Part shown: one piece after another, positions 1 to 7,514 of the stretch | Layout: every line of letters starts with the position of its first letter | How positions within the stretch are numbered: the stretch's first letter is position 1 | Assembly: GCA_001871415.1 (NCBI GenBank) | Contig: MNWW01000030.1 | Location: forward strand, 1 to 39,824 | Direction: 5' to 3' | DNA from: Candidatus Woesearchaeota archaeon CG1_02_57_44 | Lineage (GTDB): Archaea > Nanobdellota > Nanobdellia > Woesearchaeales > CG1-02-57-44 | Length of the DNA: 39,824 nt | Notes under the pieces: generated by a model | Told to the model about the DNA's origin: nothing | Databases searched by the model: none | The model's input: only the letters and a program-made list of their open reading frames with translations | Made by a program: the position numbers and the translations under genes

Positions 1-84
1 CGCGCCGCGAAGCAGCGCCTCCACGAGCATCCTGCTCTGCAGGGTCTTTCCGGAGCCGTCCGTGCCTTCGATGACGATGAGCAT
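1..84 (-). CDS. tmk: Thymidylate kinase, N-terminal fragment (runs off left edge)
   Basis: Only the first 28 codons are inside the window. They read MLIVIEGTDGSGKT followed by a helix, which is the thymidylate kinase N-terminus: beta strand, EGxDGSGKT P-loop, then a glutamine/serine region. The family phosphorylates dTMP to dTDP in the cytoplasm. The ATG at 84 is preferred because a TATA-like element (ATTCTTAAT on the minus strand, about 107-115) lies about 27 nt upstream, giving a leaderless mRNA, and because the family starts close to the first strand. An in-frame ATG at 108 would add eight residues and falls inside that element. The P-loop alone cannot exclude another small nucleotide kinase, but the EG(T/A)DGSGK form favours Tmk. 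Confidence 0.8.
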   Translation of the reverse strand, partial: MLIVIEGTDGSGKTLQSRMLVEALLRGA

Positions 85-106
85 GACGCGCAGGAGATGA
101 CAGGAC

Positions 107-115
107 ATTAAGAAT
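107..115 (-). promoter_or_regulatory. TATA box for tmk
   Basis: ATTCTTAAT on the minus strand, centred about 27 nt before the ATG at 84. This spacing fits a leaderless archaeal transcript. Confidence 0.45.
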
Positions 116-166
116 GTTGGGGTGCGCCTGATGCAGCACCAATTACCACCGCACACAGACGAGCAG

Positions 167-820
167 TCATGGCTTCCCGAACAGCGCGCTCCCAATCCGC
201 ACCATGGTCGCGCCATACCGCAGCGCGATACGCCAGTCATCGCTCATGCCCAATGAGAGCACAGACCAATCACACCCGCGCGCCCGCGCGCGCCGGAACA
301 TATCCTGCGCCAACGCGAATGCACGCTCCGGATGCGCCTCTGACGCTATGCCCATGATACCTCGCACATCAAGCAGACGACAGATGCCCGCGATGCTTTC
401 GCTATCGTCCGGGCGCAGACCGTGCTTCTGCTCCTCGCCCGAGATATTCACCTGGATGAGCACGCGCATGCGCCCTGCCCCCGGTGCCCCCCGCTGGTGC
501 CTCGCGATGGCCTGCGCCAACACGACACTATCAATGGACTGGATCATCTGGAAGCGCCCGAGCACCACCCGCACCTTGTTGCGCTGCAGGGTGCCGATGA
601 AGTGCCAGCGGATATCGTGGTATGCCCGGTCGCCCAATAGCGCCCTGACCGCATCCATCCTGACCAGTGCGTCCTGCACACGGTTCTCGCCGAAATCGCG
701 GATGCCCGCGTGATACGCCGCGACAATGTCATTTGGCGTTGCCTGCTTGGTCACCGCGACGAGGTTCACGCTTTTGAGCTGCGCTTTGATGGACGCGTAG
801 GCAGCGGCATCGAAGGTCAT
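167..820 (-). CDS. yggS: YggS/PROSC-family PLP homeostasis protein
   Basis: A 217-residue PLP-binding protein with the alanine-racemase-like N-terminal TIM barrel fold and no second domain. Visible family motifs are LVAVTKQ with the PLP lysine at Lys25, FGENRVQ, WHFIGTLQRNK, GLRP, and the C-terminal SLGMSDDW and VRIGSALFG phosphate-binding segments. Family members buffer pyridoxal phosphate and have no established catalytic reaction. The reading frame opens further upstream at a TTG (841), but a clear TATA box at 842-851 places transcription start at about 820, exactly at the ATG of MTFDAA, so I use that start. It lies 82 nt upstream of tmk, which has its own promoter element. Length matches the family (about 220-230 residues). 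Confidence 0.9.
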   Translation of the reverse strand: MTFDAAAYASIKAQLKSVNLVAVTKQATPNDIVAAYHAGIRDFGENRVQDALVRMDAVRALLGDRAYHDIRWHFIGTLQRNKVRVVLGRFQMIQSIDSVVLAQAIARHQRGAPGAGRMRVLIQVNISGEEQKHGLRPDDSESIAGICRLLDVRGIMGIASEAHPERAFALAQDMFRRARARGCDWSVLSLGMSDDWRIALRYGATMVRIGSALFGKP

Positions 821-841
821 AATAGGAAGCAATGCCCGCAA

Positions 842-851
842 GGTAATAAAG
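842..851 (-). promoter_or_regulatory. TATA box for yggS
   Basis: CTTTATTACC on the minus strand, centred about 27 nt before the ATG at 820. It decides the start in favour of the internal ATG over the upstream TTG, because the TTG would lie outside the transcript. Confidence 0.6.
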
Positions 852-874
852 TCTTACCCTGCACGCTCAACAAT

Positions 875-1489
875 CTATCTCTCTAAAAGGGTCCAGAAAT
901 GATTGTCCAGCTTTGGATTCGCCTGCGCTATATCCACTGTCGCGATGGCGCCAGTCTCAGGACCGCTGACATACAGATGACGCAGTGTCTGCCAGTCGCT
1001 ACGACGTCGGCCGTTGCGCCGATAACGCGTCTCGATACGCTCGCTGAGCATCAGCGCATAGGTGAGTTTCTGCGCGTCCAATACATCCCTGGCCACCAAA
1101 GGCCTGAATGGCCCAAGATCCCCGCTCGCACCTACGAGGACCAGATCCAAGTCAGGCAGCGTATCCATGATACCCTCGATGCCCAGGTACTCCACGCCAT
1201 CTGCTTCATAGGGGACCACAACAGGCCGCATACACTCGTCCTGCGTCCATTGCAGCACCTGCTCCATTGCGCGGTCGCGACCATGCAAATAACCCCCGCC
1301 ATAGTGGCGCGTGGTATAAAGATCATCCTTAATGACAGCATGAAAATCACTCGTCAGATCCGATTCATGATTGTAGGCAAGAACCGTTTCGCCAGAGGGC
1401 AGAACGGCCAGTATAAATTTCTCACTGATGAACCACGCAGGAGGCGGCAATCGCGTGAACGGTGGCTCGCAGGCGGGAGGCATGGGCAA
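875..1489 (-). CDS. Hypothetical protein, 204 aa
   Basis: I do not recognise this protein. It is a soluble-looking product with no signal peptide or membrane segment. Visible features are a proline-rich N-terminus, a glycine/tyrosine patch (RHYGGGYLHGRDR, around residues 61-73), an acidic central stretch (MDTLPDLDLVLVGASGDLG), a basic RYRRNGRRRSDW segment, and a C-terminal region with alternating hydrophobics. Codon use resembles the neighbours, and the frame is open throughout. A TATA-like element (GCTTATGTA, about 1506-1514) lies 20-25 nt upstream of the chosen ATG at 1489. The gene is divergent from the small membrane protein at 1623 and ends just before the yggS promoter. No function is proposed. 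Confidence 0.7.
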   Translation of the reverse strand: MPMPPACEPPFTRLPPPAWFISEKFILAVLPSGETVLAYNHESDLTSDFHAVIKDDLYTTRHYGGGYLHGRDRAMEQVLQWTQDECMRPVVVPYEADGVEYLGIEGIMDTLPDLDLVLVGASGDLGPFRPLVARDVLDAQKLTYALMLSERIETRYRRNGRRRSDWQTLRHLYVSGPETGAIATVDIAQANPKLDNHFWTLLER

Positions 1490-1580
1490 GAGAACATTTC
1501 CCCTCTACATAAGCCTTGCGCAGCCTGTAACATCCGCCCGTAGACAATACGAGGCCATCGGGCAGCCTGACGGCACAAAG

Positions 1581-1590
1581 TATTATAAAC
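1581..1590 (+). promoter_or_regulatory. TATA box for small membrane protein at 1623
   Basis: TATTATAAAC, about 37 nt before the ATG at 1623. Transcription would begin around 1610, leaving a very short leader that contains the Shine-Dalgarno site. Confidence 0.6.
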
Positions 1591-1610
1591 AAAACTTCCA
1601 GCCATAAGCA

Positions 1611-1619
1611 GGAGGTGAT
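1611..1619 (+). promoter_or_regulatory. Strong Shine-Dalgarno site (GGAGGTGAT)
   Basis: GGAGGTGAT is an excellent match to the complement of the archaeal 16S rRNA 3' end (GGAUCACCUCC). It ends 3 nt before the ATG at 1623 and marks the start of a short ORF that is easily overlooked. Confidence 0.75.
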
Positions 1620-1622
1620 TTA

Positions 1623-1799
1623 ATGATAGGGACTATCTGGTGGATACTTGGTCTAGTGTGCGCAGCTTGGGTCATCATCGACGTGCTGACAGCGCAAAAG
1701 AAGATGAGTTCCGGACAGAAGGCATTGTGGGTCATCCTGGCCATCGTCCTGAGCATCCTGACCGCTATCATCTATTACTTTGTGGTCAAAAAGAAGTAA
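1623..1799 (+). CDS. Small two-helix membrane protein (PLDc_N-like), 58 aa
   Basis: A 58-residue ORF that is easily missed because a longer frame overlaps it. It reads MIGTIWWILGLVCAAWVIID, a polar hinge TAQKKMSSGQKALW, then a second hydrophobic segment and a KKK tail. The 'WVIIDVL...KKMSSGQKALWVIL...' arrangement with a short inter-helix loop resembles the phospholipase D nuclease N-terminal (PLDc_N) type of two-helix membrane hairpin found as stand-alone small proteins in many archaea; this is a resemblance by eye. A TATA box (1581-1590) and a near-perfect Shine-Dalgarno (1611-1619) support expression. It lies 131 nt upstream of the Dph6 start, which has its own TATA box, so co-transcription is optional. 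The function is unknown. Confidence 0.8.
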   Translation: MIGTIWWILGLVCAAWVIIDVLTAQKKMSSGQKALWVILAIVLSILTAIIYYFVVKKK

Positions 1800-1899
1800 G
1801 ACAGGAAAACGCAGATGCAGCAAGCGGACGAATAGACATCGTCGCGCGCTTCATCTTCACATCTGTAGGATGGCTCTGCGGCCAATGTCGCACCCATGC

Positions 1900-1909
1900 T
1901 TTTTTATTC
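1900..1909 (+). promoter_or_regulatory. TATA box for dph6
   Basis: CTTTTTTATT-type element centred 26-27 nt before the ATG at 1931. It fixes the Dph6 start within a much longer open frame that begins at 1640. Confidence 0.6.
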
Positions 1910-1930
1910 TCGTATCGTCTTCTCTGCACT

Positions 1931-3418
1931 ATGAGACTTGGTGTGCTCTTTTCAGGGGGCAAGGACAGCACGTATGCGGCTCTTCTCGCGCAGCAGGCAG
2001 GGCATGAGCTCTGCTGCCTCATCACCTTGCAGAGCGCGAATCCCGATAGCTTCATGTTCCACACCCCCAGTATCAGCGCCACTGCTGCGCAGGCCAAAGC
2101 TATGGATCTGCCCCACCTCACGGTGACCACACCAGGACAAGAGGGGCAGGAATTAAGCGAGCTTCACGACGCGCTGCGCCGTGCGCAAGAGGAGCATGGC
2201 ATCACCGGAGTCATCAGCGGCGCTGTGGCCAGCACCTACCAGGCCACCCGCGTGCAGAAAGCATGCCATGCGCTAGGACTCTGGTGCTTCAATCCGCTCT
2301 GGCAGATGGATCAGCTCGCGCTGCTGCGCGCCATCGTCGACCAAGGATTCTTGGCTGTCATCACCGCGGTCGCGGCTTCCCCGCTGGACGCGCGCTGGCT
2401 GGGACGCGCGATAGATGACGCGTTCATCTCCGATGTCGCGTCGCTCGCAACAGCACACGGCATCAATCCTGCTGGCGAAGGCGGCGAGTTCGAATCATTG
2501 GTGCTCGACTGTCCGTTGTTCAAACACCCACTGCGCGTGGCGTCTTATCAGGATAGCGGCGCTGGCCACGCGTGGCGCAGGGAGGTGCGGCTTGAGGCTG
2601 GCATTTCTGAAGACAAGCAACATAGCCCGCGTGAAGAGAATACTGTCCAGCCTCGGCAGACAGCACAGACAAATAATCCAATAGAACAGAAGCAAACAGG
2701 AAAACAACGCCCCACTGTGCTGCTCATCAGCACATGCGCAGAGCCACTGAGCGAGCGCGAGTTCGTCGATCCTTTCGCAAGGATAGTGGAGCGCTTCGGG
2801 GCGCGATGGATAAAGAGGCATCACACTGAACTTGACGACAGGCATGGACCGGCCAAGGAACGATCTGAGGAGGAGCAGACTGACCAACAGGATGCTGACG
2901 CGGTGATCATCTGCGGCACTGCGCTCGCGGATAATGCGTATCTTGAGGGCTCAACCTTGCCCAGCGTCCTGGAGTGGCTGCGCGCATGGGATGGGCCCTT
3001 GCTTGGCATCTGCGCGGGCATGCAGCTTCTCGGACTCGCATACGGCGGCGAGCTGCGAGCGGGGCTGGAGATAGGATTGTATGATGAAGAATTCGAAGAC
3101 GGCATATCGGTTGATGGATTCGAAGACGGAGACTCTGGTGATGGAGAGGCTCCGGGACGCGAGTCAGGATTCCTTGGACTCACGGGCGCGCAACAGGTCT
3201 GGCATCTGCATGGCAAATATACTGCATTCAACCGCTTGCTGTTCAGCGTCATGGCGGAAAGCCAGAAGCGTACAGACAGCAGGTCCATCATCCAAGCCGT
3301 CAGGCACAAGACATTGCCGCACTACGGCGCGCTGTTTCATCCTGAGGTGCGCCAGGAGCAGTGCATCCAAGGATTCATCTCGCTCATCCGAGCACGCCCA
3401 GATGCTCAAAGACCCTGA
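1931..3418 (+). CDS. dph6: Diphthine-ammonia ligase fused to class I glutamine amidotransferase
   Basis: A 495-residue two-domain protein. Residues 1-225 are an archaeal Dph6: FSGGKDS (P-loop of ATP-pyrophosphatases, residues 7-13), the Dph6 signature GAVASTYQATRVQKACHALG leading into FNPLW, and GEGGEFESLVLDCPLF. Dph6 uses ATP and ammonia to amidate diphthine on elongation factor 2, the last step of diphthamide synthesis. After a polar linker (about 230-265), residues 266-495 form a class I glutamine amidotransferase. It has LGICAGMQLLG with the nucleophile Cys361 and HYGALFHPEV with His470/Glu472, so the full catalytic triad is present. The frame is continuous, with no stop or internal promoter seen. 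An acidic insertion (EDGISVDGFEDGDSGDGE) interrupts the amidotransferase. The inferred role is local glutamine-derived ammonia supply. The start is fixed by the TATA box 26 nt upstream. The 3' end overlaps the convergent gene at 3384. Confidence 0.92.
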   Translation: MRLGVLFSGGKDSTYAALLAQQAGHELCCLITLQSANPDSFMFHTPSISATAAQAKAMDLPHLTVTTPGQEGQELSELHDALRRAQEEHGITGVISGAVASTYQATRVQKACHALGLWCFNPLWQMDQLALLRAIVDQGFLAVITAVAASPLDARWLGRAIDDAFISDVASLATAHGINPAGEGGEFESLVLDCPLFKHPLRVASYQDSGAGHAWRREVRLEAGISEDKQHSPREENTVQPRQTAQTNNPIEQKQTGKQRPTVLLISTCAEPLSEREFVDPFARIVERFGARWIKRHHTELDDRHGPAKERSEEEQTDQQDADAVIICGTALADNAYLEGSTLPSVLEWLRAWDGPLLGICAGMQLLGLAYGGELRAGLEIGLYDEEFEDGISVDGFEDGDSGDGEAPGRESGFLGLTGAQQVWHLHGKYTAFNRLLFSVMAESQKRTDSRSIIQAVRHKTLPHYGALFHPEVRQEQCIQGFISLIRARPDAQRP

Positions 3419-3776
3419 GCGCGCCAGACCCTACCGGCACCCTGCGCTCGAAATAGAAGCAATCGTCACCGAGCCATACCTTGTCGGATGCCCTTGTGTC
3501 GGCCGCGCTACCGCGGTACAGCGGTATAGCGCCCGGCGCGCCACCGTTGTCCATGGCCTGATAGTGGAACATGAGATAGGTATCACCAGTGGTCAGGCGG
3601 CAAGAGGCCATGCGCTCATCCTTTCGCTCAGGATAGTCGTGCAAGACAACAGACCCGCCGCCTGCCAGCAGGTTGTGGAATGCCTGGCAGAAAGCATTGA
3701 CATCGATGTCAGCCAGGTGCTGGGCACTGTCGCGCGCCTGCGCGAGCAGCGCATCAAGGTCAGGATGTGGGCTCAT
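3384..3776 (-). CDS. Hypothetical protein, 130 aa
   Basis: I do not recognise this protein. The 130 residues contain an N-terminal helical region (DLDALLAQARDSAQHLADID), a central GGGSVVLHDYPERKDERMAS segment and a strand-rich C-terminal half (TGDTYLMFHYQAMDNG, DDCFYFERRVPVGSGALRVF). There is no signal peptide or membrane helix. A TATA box (ACTTTAAATG, 3799-3808) is centred about 27 nt before the ATG, so the transcript is leaderless. The last 35 bp overlap the end of the convergent dph6 fusion gene, which is unusual but leaves both frames intact. Confidence 0.7.
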   Translation of the reverse strand: MSPHPDLDALLAQARDSAQHLADIDVNAFCQAFHNLLAGGGSVVLHDYPERKDERMASCRLTTGDTYLMFHYQAMDNGGAPGAIPLYRGSAADTRASDKVWLGDDCFYFERRVPVGSGALRVFEHLGVLG

Positions 3777-3798
3777 CAGCAGCAGGATTCAGTCCATC

Positions 3799-3808
3799 CA
3801 TTTAAAGT
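3799..3808 (-). promoter_or_regulatory. TATA box for gene at 3384-3776
   Basis: ACTTTAAATG on the minus strand, about 27 nt upstream of the ATG at 3776. Confidence 0.55.
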
Positions 3809-3864
3809 TTTAGCAGGGAACGTATTAGCAGGGGCCTGACGAATGATACCTGATGAGAGATATG

Positions 3865-3873
3865 CTTATAAAC
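3865..3873 (+). promoter_or_regulatory. TATA box for mscL
   Basis: CTTATAAAC about 52 nt before the ATG at 3921, predicting transcription start near 3895 and a leader of roughly 25 nt. Confidence 0.55.
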
Positions 3874-3920
3874 ATCCTGCCCGTCAACGGCCCAGGCAGC
3901 ATCCTGCGAAGGCAACCACT

Positions 3921-4226
3921 ATGGGCATGATACAAGAGTTCATGGAATTCCTCAAGGAGTACAAGGTGCTCGCACTCGCTGTGGCGTTCATCATCGGTGT
4001 CGCGGCGAGTGCTCTTGTCAAGTCCCTGGTAGACAATGTCATCATGCCCATCGTGACGCCGTTCATCCCGGGCGGCGCGTGGAAGACCGCTACCTTCGCG
4101 ATGGGGCCCATCGTCATCGGCTGGGGCGCGTTCGTGGGAGAGCTGCTCAACTTCATCATCATCGCGCTCGTCGTCTTCCTCATCGCCAAGAAGATGATGA
4201 AAGAGGAGAAGGTAGCGAAGAAATAG
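3921..4226 (+). CDS. mscL: Large-conductance mechanosensitive channel MscL
   Basis: A 101-residue MscL. It has an amphipathic N-terminal helix (MIQEFMEFLKEYKVLALAVAF), TM1 with IIGVAASALVKSLVDNVIMPIV, a short periplasmic loop with FIPGGAWKTATF, and TM2 (GAFVGELLNFIIIALVVFLI) followed by a KKMMKEEK cytoplasmic end. The family forms a homopentameric tension-gated pore that releases solutes on hypo-osmotic shock. The protein is shorter than E. coli MscL (136 residues), mainly because the periplasmic loop and C-terminal cytoplasmic bundle are reduced. The frame is open back to 3843, but those upstream codons include the region just after the TATA box and do not resemble MscL, so I chose the ATG at 3921. 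It is convergent with proA. Confidence 0.93.
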   Translation: MGMIQEFMEFLKEYKVLALAVAFIIGVAASALVKSLVDNVIMPIVTPFIPGGAWKTATFAMGPIVIGWGAFVGELLNFIIIALVVFLIAKKMMKEEKVAKK

Positions 4227-4335
4227 GCCGGGACATCTTGGTCGTTGGTGAACCGCGACATCCTTCTTTCCTTTCGCCACCCGGCATATCTTCCCTTTCC
4301 AGCCCGGTTCTTACATCACTCCTGACCGCCCGCGC

Positions 4336-5595
4336 TCACGCACGCACCTGTCCATCACCATGCACCTCCCACTTGCTGCTGACCAACGCATCAAGGCCGA
4401 TGGGGCCGCGGCAGTGCACCTTCTGTGTGCTGATGCCAAGCTCCGCGCCCATACCGAACTGACCGCCGTCCGTGAAGCGCGTTGATGCGTTCGCGTAGAC
4501 GACCGCGGCGTCGACATCCCGCAGGAACAGGTCCTGCGCCTCCTTGTCTTCGGTGATGATTGCTTCACTATGACCCGTGCCATAGCGCTCGATGTGGCGC
4601 ATGGCCTGCGCCATCGACGGGATGACACGCAGCGCGAGGATTGGTGCAAGGTACTCTGTGCGCCAGTCCGCAGCGGCCGCGGCTTCGCACGTGATGATTC
4701 GCTGACAGCGCGCGCATCCGCGCAGGACAATGCCCCGCAGCTCATAAAGCTCATGCTGCAGCAGCGGCAGGAATTCTCTGGCCACACGCTGATGCACCAG
4801 CACGGTCTCGACCGCATTGCAGACACCCGGACGCTGCGTCTTGGCATTGACGATTATCCGGATAGCCTTGGCCATGTCCGCGTCCTCGTGCACGTAGATA
4901 TGGCAATTACCCCCTCCTGATGCCAGCACCGGCGCGCGCGACCTGCGACGCACCAGTGCGATGAGGCGCTCGGAACCCCGGGGGACCATCAGATCGATCT
5001 CACTTGACGCGAGCATCGCAGGCAATCGCTCCCTGCCCACCAGCTGCACAAGGTGTCCTGCGTCCCTGCCTATCCCCGCACGCATCAGTCCCTCCCGAAT
5101 AGCACCGACCATCGCCGTGTTTGTCGCGATTGCCTCGCTGCCGCCCTTGAGCAGCACCGCTGATCCTGCCCTGATGCACATGGCCGCAGCGTCTGCTGTC
5201 ACATCGGGTCGCGACTCGTAGATCATGCCGATGACACCCAGAGGCACAGATCTTCGCTGCAGATACAGCCCATTTTGCAGAGTTCTCTGCTCGAGCACCC
5301 TGTCCACAGGATCCTGCATCTCAGCTATGGCACGCATGGAGCCGAGCAGCGCGTCTATCCTATGTCGATCCAATCTCAGGCGGTCCAGCATGGTCGCGTC
5401 AAGGTCCATCGCGTCTCGGAGGTCCTGCTCATTGGCAGCCAGTATGCCAGCAGCGTGAGCAGCCAGCGCGTCGGCCATGCCATGCACCACGGCTCTTCGG
5501 TCCATGCGCCGCAGATTACGCTGCGCAGCCTTCGCTGCCGCTGCTTCACGCACAGTCATCACCTCCCTGCTCGCTTCTCGCGGCTCTCGCATCAT
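4336..5595 (-). CDS. proA: Gamma-glutamyl phosphate reductase
   Basis: A 419-residue ProA, the normal length (E. coli 417). It reduces gamma-glutamyl phosphate to glutamate-5-semialdehyde with NADPH in proline synthesis. Motifs include GVIGMIYESRPDVTADAAA, the glycine-rich KGGSEAIATN, VPRGSERLI, and the catalytic-cysteine segment TQRPGVCNAVETVLVH. The C-terminal FTDGGQFGMGAELGISTQK is also diagnostic. Its ATG overlaps the proC stop, and a GGAGGTGAT site lies 8 nt upstream within the end of proC, so translation is probably coupled. A second methionine at residue 13 follows another GGAGGTG, but that site abuts the ATG too closely. It is the third gene of proB-proC-proA and completes the route. 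Confidence 0.95.
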   Translation of the reverse strand: MMREPREASREVMTVREAAAAKAAQRNLRRMDRRAVVHGMADALAAHAAGILAANEQDLRDAMDLDATMLDRLRLDRHRIDALLGSMRAIAEMQDPVDRVLEQRTLQNGLYLQRRSVPLGVIGMIYESRPDVTADAAAMCIRAGSAVLLKGGSEAIATNTAMVGAIREGLMRAGIGRDAGHLVQLVGRERLPAMLASSEIDLMVPRGSERLIALVRRRSRAPVLASGGGNCHIYVHEDADMAKAIRIIVNAKTQRPGVCNAVETVLVHQRVAREFLPLLQHELYELRGIVLRGCARCQRIITCEAAAAADWRTEYLAPILALRVIPSMAQAMRHIERYGTGHSEAIITEDKEAQDLFLRDVDAAVVYANASTRFTDGGQFGMGAELGISTQKVHCRGPIGLDALVSSKWEVHGDGQVRA

Positions 5596-6476
5596 GCACG
5601 ATCATCACCTCCACAGGCAGCGCCACCTGTCCTGCATGCGAGATATGCTCCTCGCACCACATCCTGGAGCGCCTCATCCACTGTCGCTATCCTGCGCAGC
5701 CCCGCTTCAGTCGTGCCGCCGGGCGACGCCACCTTCCGCACGATGGACTGCGCGTCGCCGACGCGCATCATCTTCACTCCTGCCTCAAAGGCATGCAGGA
5801 CCGCTTGCCTGGCCTCCCTCGCCCCGATAGCGCCTCCGGGCAATGCCTTTGCCATGACATCCATGAGATGAACAGCGAAAGCGATGCCGCTGGCCGAGAG
5901 CGCTGTGTACGCGTCTATCTCGTGTTCTTGACATACACACACCCTGCCGACGCTGCTGAGCACCTCCTGCGCCAGTGCGATATCGTCGACCGTGCACTCC
6001 TGGCAGGGCGCGAGCACGCTCAGCGCTTCCCCTATCTCCACCGCGATGTCCGTCATCGCCCTCACTATCCTGCAAGGCACGTGCCGCCCCTTCCCTGCCC
6101 GCAGATCATCGTTCCGGTGCGATGCATCGTCGCCTGTTCCTGAGCCCTCGCATCCCATCAAAGCCGTCAATGCATCTGTCGTGACTCCCGCAGCGAATGA
6201 CACGACGAGCGCACCACGCAAGCCGGGCAGCACCGCGGGCAAGTCCCTTGGCTTGACCGCCACCAAGACAACATCCGCCCAATCTGCTGCCGCGTTCATG
6301 ACCCTTACCTTGTCGCACCCTGCCCGCTGCCGTCCGATGATGCGCACCTCATGCGCGCCCCTCTGACCTCCGCGAGATGCGCCTTCGCCCGCGCCATCCC
6401 TGCGGCACCATCCCGCACACAACCCTCCATGAAGCGCTGCACCAAGACGTCCATCGCCGATGATTGCTATCCTCAT
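5592..6476 (-). CDS. proC: Pyrroline-5-carboxylate reductase
   Basis: A 294-residue ProC that reduces 1-pyrroline-5-carboxylate to proline. The N-terminal Rossmann fold starts MRIAIIGDGRLGAAL; the loop GDGRLG has Leu where most relatives have Met. VVLVAVKPRDLPAVL and VVSFAAGVTTDAL follow. The C-terminal dimerisation domain shows YTALSASGIAFAVHLMD and the family hallmark VASPGGTTEAGL. There are two insertions relative to typical proteins of about 270 residues: a Gly/Arg-rich segment near residues 20-45 and a polar stretch (MGCEGSGTGDDASHRNDD) before the RAMTD region. Its ATG overlaps the proB stop (ATGA), with GAGGTGAT just upstream. Confidence 0.92.
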   Translation of the reverse strand: MRIAIIGDGRLGAALHGGLCAGWCRRDGAGEGASRGGQRGAHEVRIIGRQRAGCDKVRVMNAAADWADVVLVAVKPRDLPAVLPGLRGALVVSFAAGVTTDALTALMGCEGSGTGDDASHRNDDLRAGKGRHVPCRIVRAMTDIAVEIGEALSVLAPCQECTVDDIALAQEVLSSVGRVCVCQEHEIDAYTALSASGIAFAVHLMDVMAKALPGGAIGAREARQAVLHAFEAGVKMMRVGDAQSIVRKVASPGGTTEAGLRRIATVDEALQDVVRGAYLACRTGGAACGGDDRA

Positions 6477-7291
6477 GTTATCACCTCGCTGTCTCTCTTG
6501 CTTCTCTCTTGTCCCGTCGCATGCCGCAGGCAGAGCAGCGTGCCCACACGTTCTCCAGTTAGTATGCGTCGCAGAATATCTCGTTCCCTGCCATCCGCTA
6601 TCACTGTCGCGGCACCGCAGGAGGCGGCCCGCTGCGCGGCCCTCAGTTTCGCGCGCATCCCGCCAACGCCCGTCACGCTGGTCGTGCCCTGCACATGCGC
6701 CAAGAGCTCTTCATCGATGCCCGTCACGCAGCACACCGGCCCGCCATCAACGAGCAGGCCAGGCACTGTCGAGAGGAGTATGAGCAGCCTCGCCTGCATG
6801 AGCACCGCAAGCTCTGCGGCCAATGCATCATTGTTACCGAAGCTGCTGCCCACCGGATCGTTCTCATTGACGACGATAATAGGCAGCTGGCGCAGCAGCA
6901 CGTGCAGCACCCGCGTGCTCCGGTCGATGTCCTGACGCGTGAGCAGCAGCTGCGCCGCGTCGATGCCGGTCGCATGGAACGCGTGCATCATGCGAGCCTG
7001 CCCTATCGCCGCCAATGCCGCGCGATCGCCGTTATGCATCCCTGCCCGCCGCGCTCCTTGCGCACCAAGCGCCACCGCCCCTGAGCAGACCAGGATGCCC
7101 TGCCATCCCTGCGCTCGCATCCTGATGAGCTGATGGGACAGCGACTGAAGAAGTCCCCCTCGAATTGCGCCATCATCATCGACGACCAGACCTGAACCCA
7201 CTTTCACGATGAAAATTCGCCTAGGACAGGCCTGCGCCTGCCGTCGGATCGTGTCCTGGTCCTGCCGACCCTGCCGGAAGGCAACCACCAT
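6473..7291 (-). CDS. proB: Glutamate 5-kinase (PUA-less)
   Basis: A 272-residue amino-acid-kinase domain protein that phosphorylates the gamma-carboxyl of glutamate, the first committed step of proline synthesis. Motifs include IFIVKVGSGLVV (nucleotide loop), ILVCSGAVALGAQ, AAIGQARMMHAF, PIIVVNENDPVGSSFGNNDALAA and TGVGGMRAKLRAAQ. Those NEND and GxGGMxxK forms are characteristic of ProB. The C-terminal PUA domain of E. coli ProB (367 residues) is absent, as in other short forms. The first about 23 residues (MVVAFRQGRQDQDTIRRQAQ) precede the family start and may be partly non-native. The promoter is uncertain; an ATATTAATAT element at 7412-7421 would imply a leader of about 100 nt. Confidence 0.92.
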   Translation of the reverse strand: MVVAFRQGRQDQDTIRRQAQACPRRIFIVKVGSGLVVDDDGAIRGGLLQSLSHQLIRMRAQGWQGILVCSGAVALGAQGARRAGMHNGDRAALAAIGQARMMHAFHATGIDAAQLLLTRQDIDRSTRVLHVLLRQLPIIVVNENDPVGSSFGNNDALAAELAVLMQARLLILLSTVPGLLVDGGPVCCVTGIDEELLAHVQGTTSVTGVGGMRAKLRAAQRAASCGAATVIADGRERDILRRILTGERVGTLLCLRHATGQERSKRDSEVIT

Positions 7292-7514
7292 TTGCGACTG
7301 ATGCCACCTGATCAGTATCTAGAATACCATGCTGACAATAGCTACGACTACCACGGAAGACAATCACTGCCGTATGCTGCTGTCATGGAGCACAACAGAT
7401 TCGAGGAAGTATATTAATATTGCTCCTCATTGCACACAACGATAGCATGGTGAACCCATTGAGCCACGAGTTCCAATCACGCCATCAATCACCGTATCCA
7501 TCCACCATCACCTG
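7292..7514. other. Intergenic stretch between proB and the GDYXXLXY gene
   Basis: No convincing gene lies here. The stretch holds the likely proB leader and a perfect 10-bp palindrome ATATTAATAT (about 7412-7421) that could act as a TATA element in either direction. On the plus strand it would lead to a 46-codon frame from 7447 that runs antisense into the next gene; I do not annotate it. Confidence 0.4.

Noticed and set aside
1640-1930. N-terminal extension of the Dph6 frame
   Set aside because: It overlaps the 58-aa membrane protein in another frame and lies upstream of the Dph6 TATA box; Dph6 proteins begin at the P-loop strand.
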